Part shown: piece after piece, positions 34,372 through 42,689 of the stretch | How positions within the stretch are numbered: the stretch's first letter is position 1 | Layout: each line of letters opens with the position of its first letter | NCBI RefSeq assembly: GCF_000725625.1 | Contig: NZ_JOHS01000030.1 | Coordinates: 1 to 64,000, forward strand | Reading direction: 5' to 3' | Source of the DNA: Streptomyces sp. NRRL F-6676 | GTDB taxonomy: Bacteria; Actinomycetota; Actinomycetes; Streptomycetales; Streptomycetaceae | DNA length: 64,000 nucleotides | Translations under genes and position numbers: made by a program | Notes under the pieces: generated by a model | What the model was told of the DNA's origin: nothing | The model's input: only the letters and a program-made list of their open reading frames with translations | Databases searched by the model: none

Positions 34372-35796
34372 TCACCCCCCGACGGCGCCGGAACCCGGCC
34401 CGATCCGGCTGCGGACGGCGGTCTGGACCTCGGCCTCCTCCGCCGGATCGGCGGCGAGGCGGCGGAGGCGTTCGACGACGCGGACGTCGCCGGTCTCGGC
34501 GTGCCGGGCGGCGAGTTCGCGGGTGGTCTCCTCGCAGTCCCAGAGGCACTCGACGGCGAACCCGGTCGCGAAGGAGGGGTCGGTGGCGGCCAGGGCGCGG
34601 GCGGCGCGGCCGCGCAGATGGGAGGAGGCGGTCTCGCGGTAGACGTGCCGCAGCACGGGGGCGGCGCAGCCGATGCCGAGCCGCCCGGCGCCGTCGACGA
34701 GGGTCCACAGGGTCGGCGCGTCGGGTCCCTCGCCGCGCACGGCCTCGCGGAGGGCGGCGAGCACCAGGTCCTTGTCCTGGGCCCCGCCGCGGCAGGCGAG
34801 CATCCGGCCGGCGGCCGCGCCGAGCGTGTCGGGCCGGTGGGCCCAGCCGCGCGCCCGCTGGACGGCGGCGGTACTGCTCATGCGTTCGAAGGCGGCGACG
34901 GCGGCCTCCGCGACGAGCGTGCCGCCGTCCGCCACGGCGGCCTCGACCAGGTCGAGGATGCCGGGATCGCCGGTGTCGGCGAGATAGCGCAGGGCGGTGC
35001 AGCGGGCGCCGTCGCCGCCGGAGCGGGCCGCGTGCACGATCTCGGCGTGGTCCTCGGGCCCGGCCACGGCGCTCAGACAGCGCGCGGCGGGCACATGGAG
35101 GGCGGCGCCGCGGTCCAAGCCCTGCTGGGCCCAGTCGAACACGGCCTGGACGCTCCAGCCGGGGCGGGGCCCGGAGGGCCTCAGCTGCCGCTGCCAGCGG
35201 TCGAAGCTGCCGGTCTCCTGGGCCGTGCGGACCCGGGTGGCGACCCAGGCGCGGGCGTCGTCGGCCCACAGCCGCCAGGGCCGGGGTTCGAAGGCGTCGC
35301 GCACGGCAGCGGCGAGTTCGGCCTCGCCCTCGGGGCCGGCCGGGAAGCGGGCGAGCACGGGAGCGGCGAGCGCGCGCAGCCCCTCGTCGTCGTCGCGCAG
35401 CGCCAGCTCGTCCAGGGCCCAGGCCCAGTTGGTGCCGGTGGCCGCGTAGCGGCGCAGCAGGGCGAGGGCGTCCCGCCGCCCGTAGGAGGCGAGGTGGCCG
35501 AGGACGGCGAGGGCGAGCCCGGTGCGGGACTCCTCGGTGTCCAGGACGTCCTCGGCGTCGAACAGGTGTGCCTCGACGGCGTCGAGCCCGCCGTTCAGGT
35601 CGAGGTACAGGCGGGCGTAGTAGAGGGAGCGGTTCTCCACCTGCCAGTCGTGGCGGGGGTCCCGCAGCACGCACGTGTTCAGGGCCGCGAGCGCCTCGGC
35701 GCGCGGGGCGGTGAGCGCGTGCAGTGTGCCGTCGCCGCGGCCCCGCTGGAGCAGGCCGAGCAGCGTACCGCTGGGCGCTATGACCGGATCGAACAT
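34372..35796 (-). CDS. HEAT-repeat-like helical protein
   Basis: A 474-residue soluble protein made of repeated Ala/Leu-rich helical pairs, for example DHAEIVHAARSGGDGARCTALRYLADTGDPGILDLVE and LRGRAARALAATDPSFATGF, shown here only in part as examples of armadillo/HEAT-like repeats. No catalytic motif is seen. The N-terminal part (FDPVIAPSGTLLGLLQRGRGDG, then VENRSLYYARLYLDL) is typical of a conserved Streptomyces family of unknown role. The ATG at 35796 is chosen because the upstream GTG at 35811 sits on the Shine-Dalgarno (GTGAGG). A scaffold role is possible but inferred. Confidence 0.8.
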   Translation of the reverse strand: MFDPVIAPSGTLLGLLQRGRGDGTLHALTAPRAEALAALNTCVLRDPRHDWQVENRSLYYARLYLDLNGGLDAVEAHLFDAEDVLDTEESRTGLALAVLGHLASYGRRDALALLRRYAATGTNWAWALDELALRDDDEGLRALAAPVLARFPAGPEGEAELAAAVRDAFEPRPWRLWADDARAWVATRVRTAQETGSFDRWQRQLRPSGPRPGWSVQAVFDWAQQGLDRGAALHVPAARCLSAVAGPEDHAEIVHAARSGGDGARCTALRYLADTGDPGILDLVEAAVADGGTLVAEAAVAAFERMSSTAAVQRARGWAHRPDTLGAAAGRMLACRGGAQDKDLVLAALREAVRGEGPDAPTLWTLVDGAGRLGIGCAAPVLRHVYRETASSHLRGRAARALAATDPSFATGFAVECLWDCEETTRELAARHAETGDVRVVERLRRLAADPAEEAEVQTAVRSRIGPGSGAVGG

Positions 35797-36139
35797 GGGA
35801 AACAGCCTCACATCAAGCGTCGACGCAACCGGGGAACAACCGCGTTACCTGGCCGCGTGACAACACGTCGGAGCGCCCGCCGTCTCATGCTTGCTGTGAA
35901 CCATCTTCCTCTGCCTCTCGTCGGTGGCCCATGCGGACCGGTCACGGTCCGCGCGGTGCGGCAACACCTGCCCAGCCGTCGCGTCCGTGAATCACGACGT
36001 CATGATGGCCCGCTGTTTTCGCTGCCGCGACCGTATTTCCGGCGGCCCCGTCCCGCCTCCCCCGTCGTTTCCCGTCCTGTCCGGTCCGGGACGGTGTGGC
36101 CCGGTGTGACCGGCGTCCCGAATGGCCAGGAGATTACCG
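35797..36139. other. Intergenic region with nothing recognisable
   Basis: About 340 bases between the HEAT-like gene and the ankyrin gene, which are on the same strand. Composition is slightly lower in G/C than the genes, and short ORFs on the plus strand have no coding character. The promoter of the HEAT-like gene should be near 35810-35880. Confidence 0.5.
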
Positions 36140-36532
36140 TCAGTTGACGCCGAAGAGCGCGAGCAGTTCGGTCCGGCCGAACATCCGGGCGGTGTCGGCG
36201 GCGGACGGCGTGCCCGCCGTCGGGTCGGCGCCGGCGGCGAGCAGGACCTCGATCACCTCGCGCTCGTCCTTGAAGACCGCCCCCGCGAGGGGGGTCTGGC
36301 CGCGGTCGTTGACGCGGTCGGCCTCGGCGCCGCGTTCCAGCAGGGCGCGCAGGGCCCCGGCGTGGCCGTGGTAGGCGGCGAGCATCACCAGGGAGTCGCC
36401 GCGGTCGTTGGTGAGGTCGGCCGGGACGCCCGCGTCGACGTAGGCGACGAGCTCCTCGGTCCGGCCCCGCCGGGCCAGGTCGAAGATCCTGGTCGCGAGC
36501 TCCACGACCTCCGGGTCGGGGGCTTCACTCAT
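36140..36532 (-). CDS. Ankyrin-repeat protein
   Basis: A 130-residue protein with three ankyrin repeats between about residues 20 and 120: LFDLARRGRTEELVAYVDAG-type first helix pair, then DRGDSLVMLAAYHGHAGALRALL and DRGQTPLAGAVFKDEREVIEVLL (quoted in part). The final TAAD-like and GRTELLALFGVN segments complete the last repeat. Small cytoplasmic ankyrin proteins mediate protein-protein contact; the partner is unknown. The ATG at 36532 is preferred to 36550 because AAAGGTGAG precedes it. Confidence 0.88.
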   Translation of the reverse strand: MSEAPDPEVVELATRIFDLARRGRTEELVAYVDAGVPADLTNDRGDSLVMLAAYHGHAGALRALLERGAEADRVNDRGQTPLAGAVFKDEREVIEVLLAAGADPTAGTPSAADTARMFGRTELLALFGVN

Positions 36533-36849
36533 CGCCGGCTCACCTTTCACTGCGTACGTGGGGGGACCCGTGGTGCGGCCGGAGTGCGGCCGTACGGGTG
36601 AATCGCCAGCGTACTGGCTCCGCGCGGCACATGACCGGCGTCCGCCGTGGCGAGGATCACCGGGAGCCGTCCGTCACGGGGCCGCGGGCCCCCGGCCGGG
36701 GACGGGCCGGAGGGCGGGGAGCGCGCACCGGGAACGGACGAGGGGTGAAACGCCGGGAGATCACCCAGTTGCACCTTTTGTCATATGGATACATTCTGTG
36801 ATCCTGGACGAACTCATGGTGACCGTCCCCCTCAACCAGGAGAGCTCAA
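36533..36849. other. Divergent intergenic region
   Basis: A 317-base gap between the ankyrin gene and a small membrane-protein gene. An AT-richer stretch at 36765-36805 (TTGCACCTTTTGTCATATGG) is the likely promoter area for the plus-strand pair. TTGCAC and TACATT hexamers there are only 15 bases apart, so the exact promoter is uncertain. Confidence 0.5.
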
Positions 36850-37044
36850 ATGATTCTGTCCATCTCAGGCGTGGTCCTGTTCGGCATCATCGTCTTCCTG
36901 TTCTTCAGGAAGGACGGCCTCAAGGCGTCGCACGCAACGGTCTCGGCCCTGTTCGGCTTCTACCTGGCGAGCACCGCGATCGCCCCCAGCATCAAGGCGG
37001 GCGGCGAGAGCCTGGCGAGCCTCCTTGGCGGAATCAACTTCTGA
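36850..37044 (+). CDS. Small membrane protein
   Basis: A 64-residue protein with two hydrophobic segments: residues 1-20 (ILSISGVVLFGIIVFLFF), a short basic loop (RKDGLKASHA), then VSALFGFYLASTAIAP, and a C-terminal Gly/Ser stretch. It resembles the small hydrophobic proteins that precede FtsK/TraB-like ATPases in Streptomyces chromosomes and conjugative plasmids. The AGGAGAG binding site is eight bases ahead of the ATG. The FtsK-like gene starts 35 bases after its stop. Function unknown; a membrane partner of the ATPase is the natural guess. Confidence 0.82.
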   Translation: MILSISGVVLFGIIVFLFFRKDGLKASHATVSALFGFYLASTAIAPSIKAGGESLASLLGGINF

Positions 37045-37079
37045 ACGCCCCTGACAGCCCCGTACCTCCAGGAGACGAC

Positions 37080-38705
37080 GTGGCCCGCCGCCCCCTTCCC
37101 CGCATCCTCCAGCGAGGCACCGTCCTCGGCAGAGGCAGTGCACGGCTCGCCGGCCGAGGCAGCGCACAGCTCGCCCGCGGCCGGGAGCTGGCCCGGACGG
37201 CGGCGGACGGCGCCACCGACGTCCTCCATCCGCTGATCACGGTCACCCGTGGACTGCGCCGGCTGGCCGCGGCCGGCCGGCGCAGATGGGCGGAGACACC
37301 GAAGGACCGGCGCGGACCACTGGTGTTCCTCGTCGTCGCGGTGCTCCTGGTGGTGGGCCTCGCGCCGTACGGGCCGCTGCTCGCCGTCGTCGCCCTGCTG
37401 GCGGCGGCGGCCTGGCAGGGCCGCGAGCAGGCCGTGCCGGTGCCCGAGGGCCCCGACGAGGCGCAGACCGAACGGCTGCGCGCGCTGTACGACGCGCTCG
37501 TCCCGTACTTCACGGCCGCCGGCGACCCCACCCCGCTCTACGGGCACGGCGGCGACTGGACGGCGGCGCTGTCCGGATACGAGTTCGACGACGCGGGCCG
37601 GATCTCCGGGCTGACCGTCCGCTACCCGGCCTACTTCACCGACGGCGAGCCCGAGTCCCGCGCCCGGATCGAACAGGTGTTGCAGGCCAAGGCCGGCCGG
37701 GGCCGCGAGTACCACTTCACGTGGGACGAGGAGGGCAACGAGCTGACGCTCTCCGTCCTCGCCCCGCTGCCCACCGACATCGCCGCCCAGCGCTTCGTGA
37801 CCGCGCCGGGCGAACTCGTGCTCGGTTTCACCGACCCCACCGGCGTCCAGCGCACCGTCCCCCTCGACTACGGCGAGGAGCGGCGCGACGAACCACCCGT
37901 GGTGTGGCGCACCGGCGCGCGCTCCACCGAGCCGCATCTGCTGGCCGTCGGCGAGCCGGGCAGCGGCACGACGACCCTGCTGCGCTCGCTGGCCCTCCAG
38001 GCGCTCCAGCACGGCGACGTGCTGATCGTCGAGGGCGGCGGCACCGGCGAGTACGCGTGTCTGACCGGGCGCGACGGCGTCCTCGCGGTCGAGTGCGCGC
38101 TCGCGGGCGCGGTGGCGAGCCTTCAGTGGGCGACCCACGAGACGGAGCGGCGGCTGATCGCCGCGAACCGGGCCCGGCAGGCCGGACAGCCGGCCCCGGA
38201 CGACGTCCGGCGCCCGCTGTGGATCCTGCTCGACCGGCCGGCCGCCCTCGGCCATCTGGCCGCGGCCGGCGGGCACGAGGATCCGCTGGCGCTGCTCCAG
38301 GTGCCGCTGCGGCACGGCCGCGCGGCGAACGTGACCGTGGTGGTGGCCGAGCACGTCGACGGCCTCGACGCGCTCCCGGAGTCGGTACGGCAGCACACCC
38401 GCGCGCGTGTGGTGCTCGGCCCGGCCGCCGCGGACCTGCTCACGGCGGTACTGGGGGCGCCACCGCACACGACCCCCACCAAGGACGTCCCGCCGGGGCG
38501 GGGGTACGCGCGGCTCGGCTCGGGACCGGTCCACCGGCTCCAGGTGCCGGCCACCCCCGACCCGTACGACGACGCCACCGGCGAGCGGCAGCGCGAGGCG
38601 GTGCTGGCCCTGCTGCCGGAGCGCACGGCGCCGGCGGACCCGGGGCCGTTCACCAAGGACGCGGGGCCCCTGAGCAGAACGGAGCCGGTGGCCGCGGAGG
38701 GGTGA
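37080..38705 (+). CDS. FtsK/TraB-like membrane ATPase with degenerate P-loop
   Basis: A 541-residue protein. The basic N terminus is followed by one or two membrane helices at about residues 82-112 (LVFLVVAVLLVVGLAPY, LLAVVALLAAAAW). The soluble part has an FtsK-like ATPase fold: HLLAVGEPGSGTTTLLRSLA corresponds to the Walker A loop, and RRPLWILLDRP to Walker B. The P-loop lysine is replaced by Thr297, so ATP hydrolysis may be impaired or done differently. VTVVVAEHVDGL fits the sensor-like strand. The GTG at 37080 has AGGAG seven bases ahead and follows the 64-residue membrane protein. A DNA-translocation or membrane scaffold function is inferred from fold only. Confidence 0.8.
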   Translation: MARRPLPRILQRGTVLGRGSARLAGRGSAQLARGRELARTAADGATDVLHPLITVTRGLRRLAAAGRRRWAETPKDRRGPLVFLVVAVLLVVGLAPYGPLLAVVALLAAAAWQGREQAVPVPEGPDEAQTERLRALYDALVPYFTAAGDPTPLYGHGGDWTAALSGYEFDDAGRISGLTVRYPAYFTDGEPESRARIEQVLQAKAGRGREYHFTWDEEGNELTLSVLAPLPTDIAAQRFVTAPGELVLGFTDPTGVQRTVPLDYGEERRDEPPVVWRTGARSTEPHLLAVGEPGSGTTTLLRSLALQALQHGDVLIVEGGGTGEYACLTGRDGVLAVECALAGAVASLQWATHETERRLIAANRARQAGQPAPDDVRRPLWILLDRPAALGHLAAAGGHEDPLALLQVPLRHGRAANVTVVVAEHVDGLDALPESVRQHTRARVVLGPAAADLLTAVLGAPPHTTPTKDVPPGRGYARLGSGPVHRLQVPATPDPYDDATGERQREAVLALLPERTAPADPGPFTKDAGPLSRTEPVAAEG

Positions 38706-38723
38706 GCGCCCCCGGCGCCCTAT

Positions 38724-38789
38724 GCCACGAACATCCGCGGCGGCTCCGTCGTCCTCACGCCACGAACGTCCGCGGCGGCTCCGTCGTCC
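38724..38789. repeat. Tandem duplication spanning the MocR stop codon
   Basis: A 31-bp segment (38724-38754) repeats with one mismatch at 38759-38789. The second copy encodes the C-terminal residues TTEPPRTFVA of the MocR protein; the first lies just past its stop codon and would encode TTEPPRMFVA. The offset is 35 bp. Confidence 0.9.
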
Positions 38790-40254
38790 CCAACGCCCCC
38801 GCCCGCACCATGTCCGCCGCCGCGGCCAGCCGCGTCGCCGCCTCGTTGGCCACCGCGCCGCCCACCGTGAACGGCAGCCGGACATAGCCCTCGAAGGCGC
38901 CGTCCACTCCGAAGCGGGGCCCCGAGGGGACGCGGACGCCCGCCCGCTCCCCCGCCTCGGCCAGCCGCGAGCCGGACAGCCCGCCGGTGCGGACCCACAG
39001 CGTGAGGCCGCCGTGCGGCACCGCGAACTCCCAGTCGGGCAGCTCCCGGCGCACCGCCGCGACCAGCGCGTCACGGTTCTCCCGGGCCTGGCCGCGGCGC
39101 AGTCCGACGGCTTCCTCCCAGCCGCCCGTGCTCAGCAGCCAGTTGATGGCCAGTTGTTCGAGGACGGGGGTGCCCAGGTCGGCGTAGGCGCGGGCCGCGA
39201 CCAGGCTGCGGACGACGTCCGGCGCGGCCCGCACCCAGCCGATGCGCATGCCGGCCCAGAACGCCTTGCTGGCGGAGCCGACCGTGATGACGGTCGACCC
39301 GGCGGGGTCGAAGGCGCACACCGGGCGCGGCATCTCGGTGTCCTCGTCCAGGCGCAGCTCGCTCATCGTCTCGTCGACGACGACCACGGTGCCGGCCGAG
39401 CGCGCCAGCTCCACCAGGCGGCGCCGCTGGTCCTCGTCGGCGAGCGCGCCGGTGGGGTTGTGGAAGTCGGCGACCACGTAGGCGAGGCGCGGTGCCGCCT
39501 CACGCAGTACCTGTCGCCAGCGCTCCACGTCCCAGCCGGCCAGCCCCTCGGCCATGGCGACGGGCACCAGCCGCGCCCCCGCCTCGCGCATCAGCTGGAG
39601 GATGTTGGCGTAGGACGGCGACTCCACCGCGATCCGTTCGCCGCGCCCGGCGAAGAGGTGGCAGATCGCGTCGATCGCGCCCATCGCACCGGTGGTCACC
39701 ATGATCTGCTCGGGCATGGTCGGGATGCCCCGCGCGGTGTAGCGCTCGGCGAGCATGGCGCGCAGCGCGGGCAGCCCCGCCGGGTAGTCGCCGTGCGTGT
39801 GGGCGTACGGCGGCAGCTCCCCCAGGGCTCCCTGGACGGCGCGGGTGAGCCAGGGTTCGGGGGCGGGCAGGGCCGCGGTGCCGAGGTCGATCAGCGAGCC
39901 GAGCGCCTCGGGGGGCAGCGGTTCCAGGCCGCGCGCGGGCAGCGGGTTCCCGGCGGGTACGGCGGTCCAGCTCCCGGCCCCCCGGCGGGATTCCAGGAAC
40001 CCCTCGCCGCGCAGTGCCTCGTAGGCGGCGGCGACCGTGGTGCGGCTGACGGAGAGGGCGAGCGCCAGTTCGCGCTCGGCGGGCAGCCGGGCGGCGACCG
40101 GGACCCGGCCCTCCAGCACGAGCAGCCGGATACCGTCGGCCAGGGCGCGGTAGGCGGGCGGGCGGCGGGTGCCGGGGCCGGCGGGGCGGTCCGCTTGCGA
40201 GCCGAGCAGCCGGGCGAGCTGTGCCGCCCCGACGGCGGAGGTCCACTTCACCAT
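38755..40254 (-). CDS. MocR-family PLP-dependent regulator (YczR-type)
   Basis: A 499-residue fusion of a GntR-type winged helix (about residues 35-100: ALADGIRLLVLEGRVPVAARLP, LALSVSRTTVAAAYEALRGEG) with a fold-type I aminotransferase domain. The PLP lysine is in VGSASKAFWAGMRIGW, and the substrate/PLP contacts include ADFHNPTG, SPSYANILQLM and VVVDETMSEL. The divergent gene encodes a YczE-type membrane protein. That pairing is the YczR-YczE arrangement in which the MocR protein controls yczE. Ligand (PLP, an amino acid or an amine) is unknown. The C-terminal ten codons are duplicated past the stop. Confidence 0.93.
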   Translation of the reverse strand: MVKWTSAVGAAQLARLLGSQADRPAGPGTRRPPAYRALADGIRLLVLEGRVPVAARLPAERELALALSVSRTTVAAAYEALRGEGFLESRRGAGSWTAVPAGNPLPARGLEPLPPEALGSLIDLGTAALPAPEPWLTRAVQGALGELPPYAHTHGDYPAGLPALRAMLAERYTARGIPTMPEQIMVTTGAMGAIDAICHLFAGRGERIAVESPSYANILQLMREAGARLVPVAMAEGLAGWDVERWRQVLREAAPRLAYVVADFHNPTGALADEDQRRRLVELARSAGTVVVVDETMSELRLDEDTEMPRPVCAFDPAGSTVITVGSASKAFWAGMRIGWVRAAPDVVRSLVAARAYADLGTPVLEQLAINWLLSTGGWEEAVGLRRGQARENRDALVAAVRRELPDWEFAVPHGGLTLWVRTGGLSGSRLAEAGERAGVRVPSGPRFGVDGAFEGYVRLPFTVGGAVANEAATRLAAAADMVRAGALGTTEPPRTFVA

Positions 40255-40353
40255 GGAGATCGGTCCACCTTCCTGGAATTGGCCCTGGATGGTTCAATTC
40301 CCCGAGCCACAGAGTGGCACGCGCCGGTCCACTTCAACCACTCGGGGGCTCCC
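40255..40353. promoter_or_regulatory. yczR-yczE divergent control region
   Basis: A 99-base gap holding two direct repeats CGGTCCAC (40260-40267 and 40324-40331), a layout like the direct-repeat operators of MocR regulators, and an inverted repeat GGAATTG / CAATTCC (40275-40281, 40295-40301). Both divergent promoters must lie here. The spacing of the direct repeats is 64 bp, about six helical turns. Confidence 0.6.
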
Positions 40354-41055
40354 TTGCCGACCTCGCCGTCCGTCCTTCCCTCCGGTTCCGCCCCGTCCGC
40401 GCCGCCGGAGCGCCGGCGCCTGCTGCGAAGGCTGTCCCAGCTCTACGTCGGCCTGGCGCTGTACGGCGTGAGCTCCGCGCTGCTGGTGGCGGCCGGTCTG
40501 GGCCTCGAACCGTGGGGCGTGCTGCACCAGGGGCTGGCCGAACGCACCGGGTTCACCATCGGCGAGGTGACGATCGCCGTGGGCGCCGTGGTGCTGCTGC
40601 TGTGGATCCCGCTGCGCCAGCGTCCGGGACTCGGCACCGTATCGAACGTCTTCGCGATCGGCCTGGCCATGGACGGCACGCTCGCCGTACTGCCCCCGGT
40701 GCACACCCTCTGGCTGCGGATCGCGCTGATGGCCGGCGGTGTGGTCCTCAACGGGCTGGCCACCGGTCTGTACATCGCCGCGCGGTTCGGCCCGGGCCCG
40801 CGCGACGGGCTGATGACGGGGCTGCACACGCGCACCGGCCGGTCGGTCCGGCTGCTGCGGACCTGCATCGAGGTCGCGGTCGTGGTGACCGGCTTCGTCA
40901 TGGGCGGCACGGTCGGCGTGGGCACCGTGCTGTACGCGCTGTCCATCGGCCCGCTCGTACAGCTGTTCCTGCGGGTGTGCGCCGTCCCGTCGACGCCCTC
41001 GGGCAGCACCGTCGTTGCCGGACGGAAACCGGGGCGGGCCATACTGCGGCGGTGA
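40354..41055 (+). CDS. YczE/YitT-type integral membrane protein
   Basis: A 233-residue membrane protein with about five helices: LSQLYVGLALYGVSSALLV, TIGEVTIAVGAVVLLLWIPL, VSNVFAIGLAMDGTLAVL, LWLRIALMAGGVVLNGLATG and CIEVAVVVTGFVMGGTVGVG. GLGLEPWGVLHQGLAERTGF is the typical N-terminal loop of YczE homologues. Function is unknown. The family is regularly paired with a MocR regulator, as here. No ATG is available; the TTG at 40354 with a GGGGG segment ahead is the likely start, but the exact start is uncertain. Its stop overlaps the following gene (GTGA). Confidence 0.82.
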   Translation: MPTSPSVLPSGSAPSAPPERRRLLRRLSQLYVGLALYGVSSALLVAAGLGLEPWGVLHQGLAERTGFTIGEVTIAVGAVVLLLWIPLRQRPGLGTVSNVFAIGLAMDGTLAVLPPVHTLWLRIALMAGGVVLNGLATGLYIAARFGPGPRDGLMTGLHTRTGRSVRLLRTCIEVAVVVTGFVMGGTVGVGTVLYALSIGPLVQLFLRVCAVPSTPSGSTVVAGRKPGRAILRR

Positions 41056-41819
41056 CCACCGCGATACGCCACCCCTACCTCGACCACCACGGCCCGCTCG
41101 CCTTCGCCCACCGGGGCGGAGCGGCCGACGGCCTGGAGAACACCGCTGTCCAGTTCCGGCGCGCGGTGGCGGCCGGTTACCGCTACCTGGAGACGGACGT
41201 GCACGTCACGGCCGACGGCAGGCTCGTGGCGTTCCACGACGCGACCCTGGACCGGCTGACGGACGGCACGGGCCGGATCGCCGGCCTCCCGTGGTCCGTC
41301 GTGCGCCAGGCACGCGTGGCGGGCGGCGAGCCCGTCCCCCTGTTCGAGGACCTGCTGACGGAGTTTCCGGAGGTCCGCTGGAACGTCGACTGCAAGGCGG
41401 AGTCCGCCCTGTTCCCGCTGCTCGGCCTCATCGGGCGCACCGACGCCTGGGACCGGGTGTGCGTGGGCTCGTTCTCGGAGGCGCGGGTGGCCAGGGCCCA
41501 GCGGCTGGCTGGACCCCGGCTGGCGACCTCGTACGGCACCCGGGGCGTGCTCGGTCTGCGGCTGCGCTCCTGGGGGCTGCCCGCCGCCGTGCGCGGCTCG
41601 GCGGTCGCGGCCCAGGTGCCCGAGCGGCAGTCGGGCGTGCCCGTGGTCGACGCCCGCTTCGTACGGACCGCGCACGCGCTGGGGCTCCAGGTGCACGTGT
41701 GGACGGTGAACGAGGCGGACCGCATGCACCGGCTCCTGGACCTCGGGGTCGATGGCATCATGACCGATCACATCGACACGCTGCGCACGGTCCTGGAGGA
41801 ACGGGGCACCTGGGGCTGA
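41052..41819 (+). CDS. Glycerophosphodiester phosphodiesterase
   Basis: A 255-residue GDPD-family enzyme hydrolysing glycerophosphodiesters to glycerol 3-phosphate and an alcohol. Catalytic and metal residues appear in FAHRGGAADGLENT (His, Arg, Glu), YLETDVHVTADGRLVAFHD (Glu, Asp, His) and the C-terminal VHVWTVNEADRMH and GVDGIMTDH. All are intact. There is no signal peptide. The GTG start overlaps the yczE stop, so the genes are coupled. The conservation of this pairing is not known to me. Confidence 0.94.
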   Translation: MTTAIRHPYLDHHGPLAFAHRGGAADGLENTAVQFRRAVAAGYRYLETDVHVTADGRLVAFHDATLDRLTDGTGRIAGLPWSVVRQARVAGGEPVPLFEDLLTEFPEVRWNVDCKAESALFPLLGLIGRTDAWDRVCVGSFSEARVARAQRLAGPRLATSYGTRGVLGLRLRSWGLPAAVRGSAVAAQVPERQSGVPVVDARFVRTAHALGLQVHVWTVNEADRMHRLLDLGVDGIMTDHIDTLRTVLEERGTWG

Positions 41820-42107
41820 CGGCCCGGCGCGGCGGCGGACGGCAGACGTTCACGGGGTCCTCGGGCACCCCGGGGAACGGGCACGGGGAAGCGAGGGCAC
41901 GGGTGGACATCGGCACCGTGCGCGTGGCGGCGGCGGTGGTGGCGTTGCGGGGGGAGGAGGGTCCCCTGGTGGACCGTCTCCGCGACGGGGTCGCGCGCGG
42001 CGGAGTGAATCGACAGCGGCCCGGCCCGGGCCGGGAGACCCTCTCCCGCTGGGTGACGGCCACGCGCCGGGCGTAACGGTGCGCGGGGGTGCGGACGGCT
42101 TTCCCTC
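41820..42107. other. Non-coding or remnant sequence after the GDPD gene
   Basis: About 290 bases. A short frame (GTG at 41903 to 42076) could encode 57 residues starting MDIGTVRVAAAVVALRG, but it has no clear binding site and I do not call it. This segment may be remnant DNA next to the 303-bp inverted repeat and the MFS pseudogene. Confidence 0.4.
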
Positions 42108-42410
42108 GCCCCCGCCGCCCCTACCCTTCCCGTCCCTACAAGGGGCTCCGCCCCTTGGACCCCGGGAGAGTTCGGGTGGGGTGGGGTCGTGTGGGGAGTG
42201 CGGGTGGGTGGGGACTTCTCGCGCAGTTCCCCGCGCCCCTAAAAGCAGTGGGGCGCCCCCGGTCTTTCAGGGGCGCGGGGAACTGCGCGACAAGCCACGA
42301 CACACCCGCACCCGCCGACGAACCCACCCCACCCGAGCTCTCCCGCGCCCCGGGGGCCCTGGGGGCGGAGCCCCCGGATTGAGGACGGGACGGGTAGGGG
42401 CGGCGGGGGC
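42108..42410. repeat. 303-bp imperfect inverted repeat (dispersed palindromic element)
   Basis: The outer 14 bases at 42108 (GCCCCCGCCGCCCC) match the complement of the right end at 42410. Pairing continues inward through CGGGAGAG(T/C)TCGGGTGGGG and CGCGCAGTTCCCCGCGCCCCT to a centre near 42258, giving arms of about 150 bases with a few differences. There is no ORF of transposase type. The GCGCAGTTCCCCGCGCC core is a well-known dispersed intergenic word in Streptomyces. A MITE-like or REP-like element is likely. The right end abuts the MFS fragment directly. Confidence 0.85.
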
Positions 42411-42603
42411 CTCGGTCTACGGCTCCGAGGAACTGGGCCTGGGCCAGTCCACCCTCATCGGCGCGGTGCTGCTCGTGCAGGTACTGCGCGACGCGATCAT
42501 GTCGCTGGTGGTCTTCTTCGTCGCCGGATTCGCCCCGCTCGCCCGGGTTCCGGTGCGGCGGGCGGTGCGGGACGCGGGCAACCCGGTTCCCGACCGGATT
42601 TAG
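42409..42603 (+). pseudogene. Remnant of a UMF1-family MFS transporter
   Basis: The frame reads SVYGSEELGLGQSTLIGAVL, then after VQVL jumps to RDAIMSLVVFFVAGFAPLAR and ends VRRAVRDAGNPVPDRI. From memory of UMF1-type MFS proteins, the first part is a middle helix and the second is the last helix and tail. The N-terminal half and an internal segment are therefore missing (junction near 42486). The left break coincides with the end of the 303-bp inverted repeat. No start codon or binding site is in place. Confidence 0.75.
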
Positions 42604-42629
42604 CACTCCGGACCAAAGGGCGGTAGTGT
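42600..42629 (+). promoter_or_regulatory. Possible upstream vegetative promoter for rbpA
   Basis: TTAGCA (42600-42605) and TAGTGT (42624-42629) are 18 bases apart and lie on the end of the MFS remnant, about 250 bases before rbpA. It is a candidate sigma-70-type promoter only. Confidence 0.4.
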
Positions 42630-42689
42630 ACGCGTTTGGCCTGCCAGGCGTACCGTTACTGCGCGTCAGAGAAGACGCGACGCTGGGTG

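Noticed and set aside
41903..42076. 57-residue ORF after the GDPD gene
   Set aside because: No Shine-Dalgarno, GTG start and weak character; left as uncertain.
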